From assembly GCA_963788215.1 (NCBI GenBank), contig CAWBFX010000003.1, positions 186,001 to 250,000 of the forward strand: a DNA stretch of 64,000 nucleotides, read 5' to 3'. The DNA comes from AC-32 sp963788215. GTDB taxonomy: Bacteria > Actinomycetota > Thermoleophilia > Gaiellales > Gaiellaceae. Of the stretch, positions 8,152 to 17,502 are shown one piece after another. Each line of letters starts with the position of its first letter. The stretch's first letter is position 1. The position numbers and the translations under genes were made by a program. The notes under the pieces are model-generated. The model made no database searches. It was not told the origin of the DNA and was given only the letters and a program-made list of their open reading frames with translations.

Positions 8152-10102
8152 TCACTGCGCGACCGCCGCCTCGCGCTCGTGCTCGTAGAGGACGCAGCGC
8201 ACGAGCTCGCCGTCGACCTCGTACAGCGGGGGCCCGAGTCGCGCAGCGATCGTGTGCGTGCGGGCAGCGCGGCGCGAAGCGGCAGCCCGACGGCGGCCGC
8301 AGCAGGTCGGGCGGCGCTCCTGGAATCCCGGTGAGGCGGACCTTCTCGCCCCGGATCGACGGGAACGCCTCGAGCAGGCCCTGCGTGTACGGGTGCAGCG
8401 GCCGCTCGAAGACCTGGCGCGTGTCGCCGTACTCGGCGACCTGCGCGGCGTACATCACGAGCAGCCGGTCGGAGAAGTGGCTGACGAGCGACATGTCGTG
8501 CGTCACGAAGATGACCGCGAAGCCGAGCCGCTCCTGCAGCTCCTTGATCTGGACCATCAGCGAGCGCTGGGCGACGACGTCGAGGGCCGAGGTCGGCTCG
8601 TCCATGATGATCAGGTCGGGCGTGAACAGGAGCGCCATCGCGATCATGGCCCGCTGGCGCATGCCGCCCGAGAGCTGGTGCGGGTAGCTGTGCAGGTGCA
8701 CCGGGTCGATCGAGACGAGCCGCAGCACCTCCTCCGCGCGGGCGCGCATCTCCCGCTTCGACATCTTCGAGTGCGCCTCGAGCGCGTCCCGCATCTGCGC
8801 CTCGACGGTCAGCACCGGGTTGAGGGCGTTCATCGCGCTCTGCATCACGACCGAGTACTCGCGCCAGCGGATGTGCCGCAGCTCGCGCTCGCCGAGCGTG
8901 ACCATGTCGCGCCCCTTGAAGAGGATCCGTCCGCCGGTGATCTCGCCGGCGAGCGGCGCGCCGAGCAGCCGCGCGATCGCGTACAGCAGCGTCGACTTGC
9001 CGCAGCCCGATTCGCCGACGATCCCGAGGAACTCGCCGCGGCCGAGGTCGAGATCGACGTTGTCGACGGCCACGACGGGGCCGGCGTCGGAGGCGTACGC
9101 GACCGAGAGGCCGCGCACCTCGAGGATCTTGCTCGGATCGGGCGGGACCTCGGGCGCGGGAGCGGCGTGCAGCGACTCGGCGCCCTTCTGCTCCAGCTTC
9201 CGCCGGCGCAGCGCCGGGTTGCTGATCTCGTCGAAGGCGTAGTTGAGCAGCGCGAACGCGGCGCCGAGGAGCGCGATGCAGACCCCCGGCATGATCGCCC
9301 AATAGGCCATCCCGGCCCCGAGCGCCTCATTGTTCTCGGCCCAGTAGAGCATCGTCCCCCAGCTCTGGCTGTTCGGGTCGCCGAGCCCGATGAACTGCAG
9401 CCCGGCGGCGAAGAGAACGGCGTAGAGCGCGGCGCCGAGGAAGCTCGCCACGATCAGCGAGGTCATCGTCGGCAGGATCTCGAAGAAGACGACGTACAGC
9501 CCCCGCTCGCCGCGCACGCGCGCCGCCTCCAGGAAATCGCGGCTGCGTAACGAGAGCGCCTGGGAACGGAGTTGGCGCGCGCCGTACGACCAGCCGAGCA
9601 GGCCGAGCACGACGACGAGCGTGACCATGCCCGAGTTCCGCTCGTAGGCCGCGATCACGATGATGAGTGGGAAGATCGGGATCACGAGGATCACGTCGGT
9701 GACGAGCGACAGGAAGCCGTCGGTGAAGCCTCCGAAGTAGGCCGCCGAGACGCCGATCAGCACGGAGATCAGCGTGGCGAGCCCCCCGACCGCGAACGCG
9801 ATGACGAGCGACTGCCGCGTCCCCCAGATCAGCTGCGAGAGGACGTCCTGACCGTAGGCCGTCGTCCCGAACCAGTGCGCACTCGAGGGCGGCAGCCCGC
9901 GGCCGAACTCCTCTCCGGTCGGGGCGTACGGCGCGATCTGCCCCGGGAAGATCGCGAGCACGAAGAAGAAGATGAGCAGGAGCGCTCCGACCACCGCCTT
10001 GCGGTTGCGGGCGACCGCGCGCCAGAGGTCGGCGCCCGGCCTCCGAGCAGGCGTCTCGAGCGGCGCGATCGAGGGCGAGTCGGCGACGGCCGGAAGGCTC
10101 AC
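8152..10102 (-). CDS. Fused ABC permease (DppC-like) and ATPase (DppD-like), one frameshift
   Basis: One reading frame joins a DppC-type permease (about residues 1-310, several membrane helices, EAA-like loop SRDFLEAARVRGERG) to a DppD-type ATPase. The ATPase has Walker A GESGCGKST, signature LSGGMRQRAMIAMAL, Walker B LIIMDEPTSALD and a C-terminal CRFAPRCPHAHDRC motif. Permease-ATPase fusions of this kind are known in actinobacteria. The frame breaks in a G5 run at 8228-8232. Removing one base restores the expected tail (APLYEVDGELVRCVLYEHE) and a TGA at 8152-8154, immediately before the next ATG. The GTG start overlaps the dppB stop. Confidence 0.88.
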
Positions 10103-11082
10103 GAGCGGTCCCGCGTCCGCGGATCGAGAATCGCGGTCGCTCCGTCGGCGACGAGGATGGCGAGCAGCACGGCGACGGTGATCATCAGGAACAGCGCCTG
10201 CATCAGCGCGTAGTCCTGGTTCTCGACCGACTGGAGGAACATCCAGCCGACGCCCGGGTAGTTGAAGACGAACTCGACGAGGATCGCGCCGCTGACGACG
10301 AAGCCGAGCGACATCGCGAACCCGACCAGGTTCGGCAGGATCGCGTTCCGGCCTGCGTACGTCCACATGATCCGCCACGGGCTCAGACCCTTGGCCCGCG
10401 CCATGCGTACGTAGTCCTCGGCGAGGACCGAGATCGTGTTGTTCCGCATGGTCAGGATCCAGCCGCCGATGGCCGTGACCAGGATCGTCATCGCCGGCAG
10501 GATCGAGTGGTAGATCGCGTCGCTGATGAAGTCCCACGACCACGCGACGGTCGTCGTCACGTCGTAGCCGCCGCTCTCCGGGAACCACCCGAGCTTGATC
10601 GAGAAGAGCCAGATCGCGAGCAGCGCCAGCCAGAAGTACGGGAAGGCCGAGGTGATCACGAAGATCGGCGGCAGCAGCCCGTCCAGGCTCCCGCCTCGCT
10701 TCCAGGCCGAGATCAGCCCGATGAAGGTGCCGAGGACGAACGCGAGGATCGTCGTCGTCCCGACGAGCATCAGCGTCCACGGCAGGGCCTGCAGCACCTG
10801 GTGCGAGACCGTGTCCGGGAAGAAGGTCAGCGAGATCCCGAAGTCCCCCCGGACGATGTTGCCCAGGTAGGTGAAGTAGGCGTGCAGCAGGCTTTCGTGC
10901 TCCTTGATCCCGAAGGCGATCTGCAGCGCGTGCATCGCCTGCGGGTTCACGTGCCCCTTGTAGCGGGACATCATCGCGAGCACCGCGTTGCCCGGCATGA
11001 GGCGCGGGATCAGGAAGTTCAGCGTCACCGCCGCCCAGAGCGTGACGAGGAAGAACCCGAGCCTGCGGACGATGAACCTCAC
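10099..11082 (-). CDS. dppB: ABC transporter permease, DppB type
   Basis: A 327-residue membrane protein with six predicted helices. The N-terminal helix (RLGFFLVTLWAAVTLNFLIPRLMPG) is the OppB/DppB hallmark. The cytoplasmic loop EDYVRMARAKGLSPWRI is the EAA motif that contacts the ATPase. It pairs with the DppC-like half of the fused gene downstream, whose GTG overlaps this stop. It lies 36 bases after the solute-binding protein gene. Substrate specificity comes from the binding protein, so peptide versus oligosaccharide cannot be decided here. Confidence 0.93.
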   Translation of the reverse strand: MRFIVRRLGFFLVTLWAAVTLNFLIPRLMPGNAVLAMMSRYKGHVNPQAMHALQIAFGIKEHESLLHAYFTYLGNIVRGDFGISLTFFPDTVSHQVLQALPWTLMLVGTTTILAFVLGTFIGLISAWKRGGSLDGLLPPIFVITSAFPYFWLALLAIWLFSIKLGWFPESGGYDVTTTVAWSWDFISDAIYHSILPAMTILVTAIGGWILTMRNNTISVLAEDYVRMARAKGLSPWRIMWTYAGRNAILPNLVGFAMSLGFVVSGAILVEFVFNYPGVGWMFLQSVENQDYALMQALFLMITVAVLLAILVADGATAILDPRTRDRS

Positions 11083-11118
11083 GTCCCGCGCCTCCTACCT
11101 ATTGCTCCTCGAGCCAGA

Positions 11119-12780
11119 TCAGGACCCCTTCGGCTTGAGGTGTAGCAGCATCACGCCCCAGTCAGGGGTCACGTACGCGGCCGGACGCGCGAACTGGTTC
11201 CCCTGCGTGACCCAGCCCGCGAGGTCCTTGGTGTTGTACTGGTACCAGTCGACTCCCTCGGTGATCGGGATGATCGGGACGTCGTTCACCATCGCCTGCT
11301 CGAGCCCGCGGACGATCTCGTGCTGCTTCGCCGAGTCCGCCGTGGCGGCGTAGTCCTCGATCAGCTTGTCGACGGCCGGGTTCTCGTAGCGCTCCCAGTT
11401 CGAGGAGGCGTTCTTGCCGATCGGCGCCGAGTTCTTCGAGTAGAGCGCCTGGCGCAGCTCGTAGTACGGCGCCGGCCCGCCGCTCAGGTTGCCGTTGTAG
11501 TTGAGCTGGAACTTCCCCGCGTACGTGTCTGCATCGTAGGTCGTGCTGGACAGGTTCTCGGGGGTGACCTTGATCCCGATCGCCTTCAGGTTCTCCTGGA
11601 CGACCTGCGCGGAGGCGACCCAGTCCGAGTAGCCGCCGATGTTGATCATCGTGAAGGAGAGCGGCTTGCCGTCGGGCGTGTAGTAGAGGTCGCCCTTCTT
11701 CTTGTAGCCCGCCGCGTTCAGGGTCTGCATCGCCTTCTGCGGGCTGTAGTCGAACTGGTGCGCGAGCCCCTGGTCGAGCCAGCTGGCGAAAGTCGGCGTG
11801 ACGATTCCGGTCTGGTTCGAGGCCGGCTCGTAGCCGTACTCGCCGATCTCCGAGACCTTCTTGCGATCGATCGCGTACGCCATCGCCTTGCGGATCGCGA
11901 CGTCCTTGAGGATCGGGTCCTTGTTGTTGATGAACACCGAGACGTTCACCGTCGGCGGGAACCAGTAGTGGTTGTCCGCGCTCTTCGACGAGTAGTACGC
12001 CTTGATGTTCGGGATGAACTGGCTGCCCCACTGCGCCTTCCCGCTCGCGAGCTGCTGGTTCGCGGGATCGTTCGAGGTGAAGGCCGGGTAGTAGACGGTG
12101 TCGATCTTCGGCAGCCCCTTCTGCCAGTAGTTCGGGTTCTTCGTGTACTTGGTCACCTGGGGCGAGCAGGAGTTCATCGTGAACGGGCCCGACCCGATCG
12201 GGTGCGAGTCCTTGTAGGTGACCGGGTTCTTGATCGACGCCCAGACGTGCTGCGGGACGATCGGCGTCTGGTCGGCGACGTAGTAGAAGTACGGCACCGC
12301 CGCGGTCTTGAAGTCGAGCGTGATCTTGTCGCCGCTGCGCTTGACGTCCTTCAGCACCGACCAGGACGCGTTCAGGTCGAGGCCGGGGAACTTCTTCAGC
12401 AGGTTGAAGGTGAAGAGGACGTCCGCCGCGGTCAGCGGCTTGCCGTCGCTCCACTTCACGCCGGGCCGGATCGTGAACGTGAGCGTCTTGTTGCCGTTGC
12501 TCCACGCGTAGTTCGAGGCGAGCCAGTTCGTGGTCTTGCCGCTCTGGAGGCCGTTCACGAACGTGAGCTCCTCGTAGATGGGCCCGACCGAGAACGAGTT
12601 GACGTCGGAGTTGAACGGGTTGAACCCGCACGACCACGTGCTGCCCTGCTCGTTCGAGATCGTGACGGCAGTGCTCCCGCCACTGCTGGACTTGCTCGAC
12701 TTGCTGCCTCCGCAGGCGGTCGCCGTTGCGGCGAGACCGACCACCAGCGCGAGAATCATCACTCGCTTCACCTGTATCAC
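11119..12780 (-). CDS. Family 5 extracellular solute-binding lipoprotein
   Basis: A protein of about 550 residues. A hydrophobic signal with an ATAC lipobox (cysteine near residue 22) predicts a lipoprotein anchored outside the membrane. SBP_bac_5 features include PIYEELTFVNG, FTIRPGVKWSDGKPLTAADVLFTF, DVAIRKAMAYAIDR and a C-terminal VPIIPITEGVDWYQYN. This family feeds Dpp/Opp-type importers; several members bind cello- or chito-oligosaccharides instead of peptides. Two GTG starts are possible, 12780 (overlapping the kinase stop as GTGA) and 12771. The neighbouring glycosidase and sugar kinase favour a sugar ligand, which is inference. Confidence 0.92.
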   Translation of the reverse strand: MIQVKRVMILALVVGLAATATACGGSKSSKSSSGGSTAVTISNEQGSTWSCGFNPFNSDVNSFSVGPIYEELTFVNGLQSGKTTNWLASNYAWSNGNKTLTFTIRPGVKWSDGKPLTAADVLFTFNLLKKFPGLDLNASWSVLKDVKRSGDKITLDFKTAAVPYFYYVADQTPIVPQHVWASIKNPVTYKDSHPIGSGPFTMNSCSPQVTKYTKNPNYWQKGLPKIDTVYYPAFTSNDPANQQLASGKAQWGSQFIPNIKAYYSSKSADNHYWFPPTVNVSVFINNKDPILKDVAIRKAMAYAIDRKKVSEIGEYGYEPASNQTGIVTPTFASWLDQGLAHQFDYSPQKAMQTLNAAGYKKKGDLYYTPDGKPLSFTMINIGGYSDWVASAQVVQENLKAIGIKVTPENLSSTTYDADTYAGKFQLNYNGNLSGGPAPYYELRQALYSKNSAPIGKNASSNWERYENPAVDKLIEDYAATADSAKQHEIVRGLEQAMVNDVPIIPITEGVDWYQYNTKDLAGWVTQGNQFARPAAYVTPDWGVMLLHLKPKGS

Positions 12781-13803
12781 CCGCTCCTTCCCGATCCGTC
12801 CGTGGGTCCTTGCTGTTGGAAAGCCTTTGAGAGCTCTGTACGTGCGCGCCTGCGCGCCTCGGGGCCTGCCTCGAGGTCGTCGAGGCCGGCCAGCGCTGCG
12901 CCGACGACAGGCGGTGTGCTCGCCACCTTCACGGTCGCCGCGGGCGCGACCTCTCGGAGACCGGACACGACGGCGCTGATCAGGCGTTCGTCCTGCGACT
13001 GCATCAGCCCTCCGCCGAGGACGACGTCCACGGGCGCCTGCAGGAGATCGATCCGCTCCAGGGTGACCCGGATCATCGTCACCACCTCGGCGGCGAGGCG
13101 GGCGACGATGCTCGCGGCGGTGTCGTCTCGGGCGGCTTCGGCGAACACGGTCGGCGCGAGCTCGATCACCCTGCGCTCCTGGACGTCGCCGCGGTGGAAC
13201 GCGTCGGCGAGCTGCGAAGGCGTCTCGAAACCGAAGTACTTCGGAACCGCCTGCTCCAGGGTGGTCTTGCGGGCCGCGGCCGTCCTCGCTCCGCGCGGCG
13301 GCCGACACCGCGGCGAGCCCGACGTCGTACCCGCCGCCCCAGTCGCCGCTGATCCAGCCGAGCGCCGGGAACCGGGCCTGGCGCCCGTCCGGGGCAACAC
13401 CGACGCAGTTGATGCCGGCGCCGCAGACGACCGCGACGCCCCAGCCGCTGTCGGTGCCGGCACGCAGGACCGCGAGCGTGTCGTTGCCGACGATGATTCG
13501 CCTCGCGAGCCGGTGGGCGCGCGCCGCCGCCTCCATCTCCACCTCCTCGTGCTCGCGGTCGACGCCGGCCAGGTAGAGCCTGCCGACCTCGGCGACAGGC
13601 CCGTCGCCGTTCTGTAGACCGGCGTCGGTCGTCGCCTGTTCCAGGAGGTCGGTGAGGACGGAGAGCGAGCCGTCGAGGCCGAGATGGTGCGGCGAGCTCT
13701 GCGGGCCGCGGACGAGCGACAGGAGCTCGCCGTCGGCGCGGACGAGTGCGAGATCGGTCTTCGAGTTGCCGCCGTCGATCGCGAGGACGACGGGATCGCT
13801 CAC
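12777..13803 (-). CDS. BadF/BcrA-type sugar kinase (GlcNAc kinase-like), one frameshift
   Basis: An ASKHA-fold kinase of about 342 residues. The N-terminus has the phosphate-1 loop AIDGGNSKTDLALV, followed by IIVGNDTLAVLRAG, GWGVAVVCGAGINCVG and DWGGGYDVGLAAV. The C-terminal half has VDVVLGGGLMQSQ. These fit the BadF/BadG/BcrA ATPase family, which in sugar operons phosphorylates N-acetylglucosamine or glucosamine. The frame shifts near 13268-13272, and the 1027-base span fits one extra base. The GTG overlaps the GH4 stop, and the stop overlaps the binding-protein GTG, so the genes are tightly coupled. Confidence 0.85.
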
Positions 13804-15077
13804 GCGGTGACCTCGCGGCCCTCGAACTGCGGCAGGTGCTCCTTGCCCTCGGCGAGGAGGCTCTCGGTCAGCTCCTCGACCTGAGGCACCTGGCCGATCA
13901 GCGGGTGCGCGAGGAGCGCCTTGTAGACGACGTCGCGGTCGCCGGTGATCGCCGCCCGGACGGCCAGCCGCTCGTATGCGGCGACGTGCTGGACGAGGCC
14001 GAGCAGCTCCGGCGCCAGCGGCTCTTGCTCGATCGGCTTCGGGCCGGCGGCCTCGATCCGTGCCGGGACCTCGACCACGTCGTCGTCCGCGAGGCCCTGC
14101 AGCGTTCCGTTGTTGCGCACGTCCACGACCTGGACGTCGCCGTTCCCGGTCGCGAGCGAGGCGACGAGCTGCGTCGCGGCCTCGCTGTAGTACGCGCCGC
14201 CGCGGCGTTCGAGGAGCTTCGGCTTCGTCGTGAGATTCGGGTCGCGGTACAGCTCGAGCAGCTCGCGCTCGATCTCCGCGACCTCGGCCGCCCGCGGCTT
14301 GCCCGTGCGCTGAGCGTCGAGCACCTGGTCGTGCTTGTAGAAGTAGTGGAGGTAGTACGAAGGAATCGCGCCGAGGCGCTCGAGCACGTCGCGGGGGAGG
14401 TCGGCGCCTTCCGCGAGCTCGTCGCCGTGCTCCGCGAGGAGCTCCGGCAGGACGTCGCGGCCGTCGACGTGCACCGCGCGGACCCACGTGAGGTGGTTCA
14501 GGCCGACCTGGTCGACGAGCACCCGTTGCGGCTCGACTCCGAGCAGCGGTGCGAGGTACCGCTGGAGCCCGATCGCGACGTTGCAGAGCCCGACCGCGCG
14601 ATGGCCGGCGTCGAGCAGGCCGCGGACGACGATCCCGACCGGATTCGTGAAATCGACGATCCAGGCGTCGGGCGCGGCCAGCTCACGTACGCGCTCCGCG
14701 ATCTGGAGCACGACCGGGACGGTTCTCAGCGCCTTGCCGAGCCCGCCCGCGCCGGTCGTCTCCTGGCCGATGCAGCCGCAGGCGAGCGGGACCGTCTCGT
14801 CCGAGAGCCGCGCCGTCTGCCCGCCGACGCGCAGCTGGATCAGCACGAACGACGCGCCGTCGAGGGCGGCATCGAGATCGTCGGTGATCGCGAGCTCGCC
14901 GTCGTAGTCCGCCGCGGCCAGCATGCGGGTCGCGAGGCCGCCGACGACCTCTCGGCGCTCGGCGTCGATGTCGTGGAGGACGAGGCTGCGCAGATCGAGG
15001 CGTTCCCGCTCGCGCGCGAGCCCCGCGACGAGCTCAGGGGTGTAGGTGGAACCGCCGCCGATGACTGCGAGCTTCAT
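13800..15077 (-). CDS. Family 4 glycoside hydrolase (6-phospho-beta-glucosidase-like)
   Basis: A 425-residue GH4 enzyme. It has the NAD-binding loop VIGGGSTYTPELVAGL, the C-N metal motif in GLCNVAIGL, NPVGIVVRGLLDAG and GLNHLTWVRAVHVDG with the NH pair. GH4 enzymes use NAD and a divalent metal to cleave glycosidic bonds by a redox elimination. Many act on 6-phosphoglycosides such as cellobiose-6-P, although import here is by ABC rather than PTS, so phosphorylation by the adjacent kinase or a non-phosphorylated substrate is possible. It is the first gene of the minus-strand operon, opposite the ROK regulator. Confidence 0.9.
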   Translation of the reverse strand: MKLAVIGGGSTYTPELVAGLARERERLDLRSLVLHDIDAERREVVGGLATRMLAAADYDGELAITDDLDAALDGASFVLIQLRVGGQTARLSDETVPLACGCIGQETTGAGGLGKALRTVPVVLQIAERVRELAAPDAWIVDFTNPVGIVVRGLLDAGHRAVGLCNVAIGLQRYLAPLLGVEPQRVLVDQVGLNHLTWVRAVHVDGRDVLPELLAEHGDELAEGADLPRDVLERLGAIPSYYLHYFYKHDQVLDAQRTGKPRAAEVAEIERELLELYRDPNLTTKPKLLERRGGAYYSEAATQLVASLATGNGDVQVVDVRNNGTLQGLADDDVVEVPARIEAAGPKPIEQEPLAPELLGLVQHVAAYERLAVRAAITGDRDVVYKALLAHPLIGQVPQVEELTESLLAEGKEHLPQFEGREVTA

Positions 15078-15204
15078 GCCGTCGCCAGGTGAGAAAGGCT
15101 TGCGAGCATCGTGTAAGGAACCCAGACGAGAACGACTGTGTCACCCTCGGACTTGGGTGTCAAGCTAGGAACGTCGGCCTTTCTTGGTTAAGGTCTCTCA
15201 CAGG
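15078..15204. promoter_or_regulatory. Divergent control region between GH4 operon and ROK repressor
   Basis: The 127-base gap between two divergent genes must hold both promoters and probably the ROK operator. On the minus strand a consensus -35 (TTGACA, 15158-15163) lies here, and a second TGACAC copy (15139-15144) follows 19 bases downstream, so a repeated operator half-site is possible. A matching -10 box is not convincing. Confidence 0.45.
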
Positions 15205-16372
15205 ATGCCGAAAACCCCCGGCGCAACCCCTCCACTGCTCCGCAACCTGAACGAGCGCACCGTGCTCGAGGCGATCCGCGCAGGCGCGCCGATCTCACGG
15301 GCTCAGATCTCCCGCCGCTCCGGGATCTCGAAGCCAACCGTCTCGGCGGCGCTCCAGTCGCTGCTCGATGCCGGGTTGGTCCGCGAAGCCGCCGTGGGCC
15401 CCGATGGGCCCGGGCTACGGCGCCGTGTACTTCGAGCCCGTCGTCGACGCCGCCCTCGTGCTCGGACTCGATCTCGGCGCGCGATTCGTCCGAGGCGCAG
15501 TGTGCGACCTCGGCGGGACGATCCGCGCACGGCAGGACGTCGAGCTGACCTTTGCGGCGGTGCCCGACGCGATCGAGGCGATCGGGCGGCTTCAAGCCTC
15601 CCTGCTCGGCCCCTCCGCGCTCGATCCCGACCTCGTCGACAGCGTCGTCGTCGGCGTCCCCGGCGTGGTCGAGCAGGAGACCGGTGTCCTACGCCTCGCC
15701 GAGAACGTCGAGGGGCTCGAGGGTCGCGAGTTCGGCAGCGAGCTCCAGCGCGCGCTCGGCCTCCCGGTGACGCTCGAGAACGACATCAACCTGGCCGCCC
15801 TGGGCGAGCAATGGCAGGGCGTCGCCCGCGGGGTCGACGATTTCGTGTTCCTCTCGATCGGAACCGGCATGGGAGCAGGGGTCGTCCTGCGCGGCGAGCT
15901 CCACCGCGGGCGGCACGGCGCCGCCGGCGAGATCGACTTCGCCCTCGCAGGCGTCGAGGAGACGCTCGACCCGGCCGCGCCGCAGGTGTCCGAGCTGGCC
16001 TCCCAGCTGACGGGCAGCCCGGCCGACGCGCGCACGGTCTTCGGCGCCGCCCGCAAGGGCGACCGAGCCGCCGCGACGGTGGTCGCCGAGCTGGCCCGCC
16101 GCATCGCAGCGCACGTGGCACCGATCGCGGCAGTCGTCGACGTGGAGCTCGTCGTGCTCGGCGGCGGCATCGGCGCGAACGGCGACCTGCTGCTCGATCC
16201 CGTCAGCCGCCTGCTGTCGGACTGGCTCCCCTTCCCGCCGCGCGTCGAGGTCTCCACGCTCGGGGAAGCCGCCGTGCTCACAGGCGCACTTGCGATCGGG
16301 CGGCAGGCCGCGCTCGAGAACGTGTTCGCCCAACGGCTGTCGCTGCCGCAAGCGAGCCTCTCTCGGCCCTAG
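15205..16372 (+). CDS. ROK-family transcriptional repressor (NagC/XylR type), one frameshift
   Basis: A regulator of about 389 residues. The N-terminal winged helix (about residues 8-65) shows RNLNERTVLEAIRAG, PISRAQISRRSGISKPTVSA and LLDAGLVRE. The ROK sugar-binding domain follows with LGLDLGARFVRGAVCDL, LPVTLENDINLAALGE and LSIGTGMGAGVVLRG. The zinc Cys cluster of ROK kinases is not seen. The frame breaks in the G3 run at 15412-15414; one base fewer gives DGPGYGAVYFEP and an intact protein. Its position suggests it represses the divergent sugar operon and is relieved by a sugar ligand. Confidence 0.88.
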
Positions 16373-16386
16373 TTCGTGAGGACGCC

Positions 16387-16659
16387 CTAACGCATCTCGC
16401 GCGCGAGCTCCGCCGCTGCGGCGCTCGCCCTCCCGTCGGGAACTCCCCACCGCCGCCCTCGAGAGCCGTGCCCTCGCCGCCGGCCGCGCGGGCGGAAGAC
16501 GACATCCTGAAGCCGGGGCGCGGGGTGCCCGGTCTCGATCCGCAGCCGCTCGATCAGCTCCGAGGCGGTCTCCCGAGTCTCCGGGAACTCCTCACCGGCA
16601 CGCTCGCAGAGCGCGGCTGCGAGTGCGTAGATCTGCCGCACGGTTGGCTTGTCGTCCAT
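16387..16659 (-). CDS. Small conserved hypothetical protein
   Basis: A 90-residue protein starting MDDKPTVRQIYALAAALCERAG. The first 50 residues are amphipathic helical and well ordered (ETRETASELIERLRIETGHP). The C-terminus is Arg/Gly-rich and may be disordered. The composition is protein-like and the frame has no competitor on the other strand. It is convergent with the ROK gene, 14 bases apart. I recognise no function. Confidence 0.55.
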   Translation of the reverse strand: MDDKPTVRQIYALAAALCERAGEEFPETRETASELIERLRIETGHPAPRLQDVVFRPRGRRRGHGSRGRRWGVPDGRASAAAAELAREMR

Positions 16660-16731
16660 GCCCGCATGGAAGTAGGGGCGGCACGAACACCGTGTGCCGA
16701 AAGTGTGACTTCTCCGGGGCGGCCTCTCCCC

Positions 16732-16759
16732 TTGACTTCGCCGGCGCTCTCGTTATCAA
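16732..16759 (+). promoter_or_regulatory. Sigma-70-like promoter for the 16799 membrane protein
   Basis: A -35 box TTGACT (16732-16737), a 16-base spacer and a -10-like TATCAA (16754-16759) sit about 40 bases before the ATG at 16799. The stretch is AT-richer than its surroundings. A GAAGGGG ribosome site lies between promoter and start. Confidence 0.5.
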
Positions 16760-16798
16760 TATCGCAGTCCATTCCATCACTACGAAGGGGTTCATCGC

Positions 16799-17446
16799 AT
16801 GACAGATAGATGGGGGCGCCTGGCGCCGCTCGCGGGTACGCTCGCGGTTCCGTTCTGGATCGCGGGCATTGCTGTCATCTCAAGCTCAGCCAAGGGCACC
16901 AAGGGCCCGAAGATCCTTGCTTCCTACCAGCACCACAGCAACGGGATTCTCCTCGGCGGCTTCCTCTGGTCGCTCGGAGTGCTCCTGTTCATCTGGTTCC
17001 TCAACACGCTCCGGACGCACTACGCAGCCGCCGAAGGCGGCACCGGAAGGCTCGCGAATCTCGCCTGGTCCGGCGGCCTGATTGCAGCGGCGGTCGCGCT
17101 GCTGATGCCGGCCGGCGACACGGTCGGGGCACTGAACAAGAATGACATCGACGCCTCGGGAGCCTCGGTGCTGCACCACCTCACCGACGGCTTCTTCGTC
17201 GGGGCCGAGTACCTCGTCGCCGTGCTGTTCTTCGCGAGCGCCGTGATGGCGCTGCGTTATGCGGCATTCCCGAAGTGGCTCGGCTGGGTCACTCTCGTGG
17301 TCGGAGTCGTCCTACTGATCGGACCGATCGGCTGGGCGGCGTTCATCTTCGGCGTCCCGGTCTGGACGCTGATCGTGAGCGTCATCCTTTGGCGCGGCTC
17401 CGAGCAGCTTGCCGAAGCGGGAGCACCGGCCTACAGCCGGGCGTAA
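16799..17446 (+). CDS. Multi-spanning membrane protein of unknown function
   Basis: A 215-residue protein with about six hydrophobic segments, near residues 10-28, 50-70, 85-105, 130-152, 158-178 and 180-198. The loop SSAKGTKGPKILASYQHHSN and a GDTVGALNKND stretch lie between helices. No transporter or enzyme motif is recognised. The ATG has AAGGGG at good spacing and a sigma-70-like promoter upstream. A strong hairpin follows the gene, so it is probably monocistronic. Confidence 0.75.
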   Translation: MTDRWGRLAPLAGTLAVPFWIAGIAVISSSAKGTKGPKILASYQHHSNGILLGGFLWSLGVLLFIWFLNTLRTHYAAAEGGTGRLANLAWSGGLIAAAVALLMPAGDTVGALNKNDIDASGASVLHHLTDGFFVGAEYLVAVLFFASAVMALRYAAFPKWLGWVTLVVGVVLLIGPIGWAAFIFGVPVWTLIVSVILWRGSEQLAEAGAPAYSRA

Positions 17447-17457
17447 CACGAACGCGT

Positions 17458-17486
17458 GGGGGCGGGACACACCAGGTCCCGCCCCC
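17458..17486. terminator. Strong bidirectional hairpin terminator
   Basis: A perfect 11-bp stem (GGGGGCGGGAC/GTCCCGCCCCC) with a 7-base loop lies between two convergent genes. No T-tract flanks it. Its position suggests it ends transcription from both sides. Confidence 0.7.
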
Positions 17487-17502
17487 GCCGCGACGTCTCA
17501 GC

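Noticed and set aside
10780..11082. Upstream reading of the permease-fusion frame into the dppB region
   Set aside because: The frame is merely open through dppB; the GTG at 10102 overlapping the dppB stop is the proper start, and upstream residues are non-protein-like.
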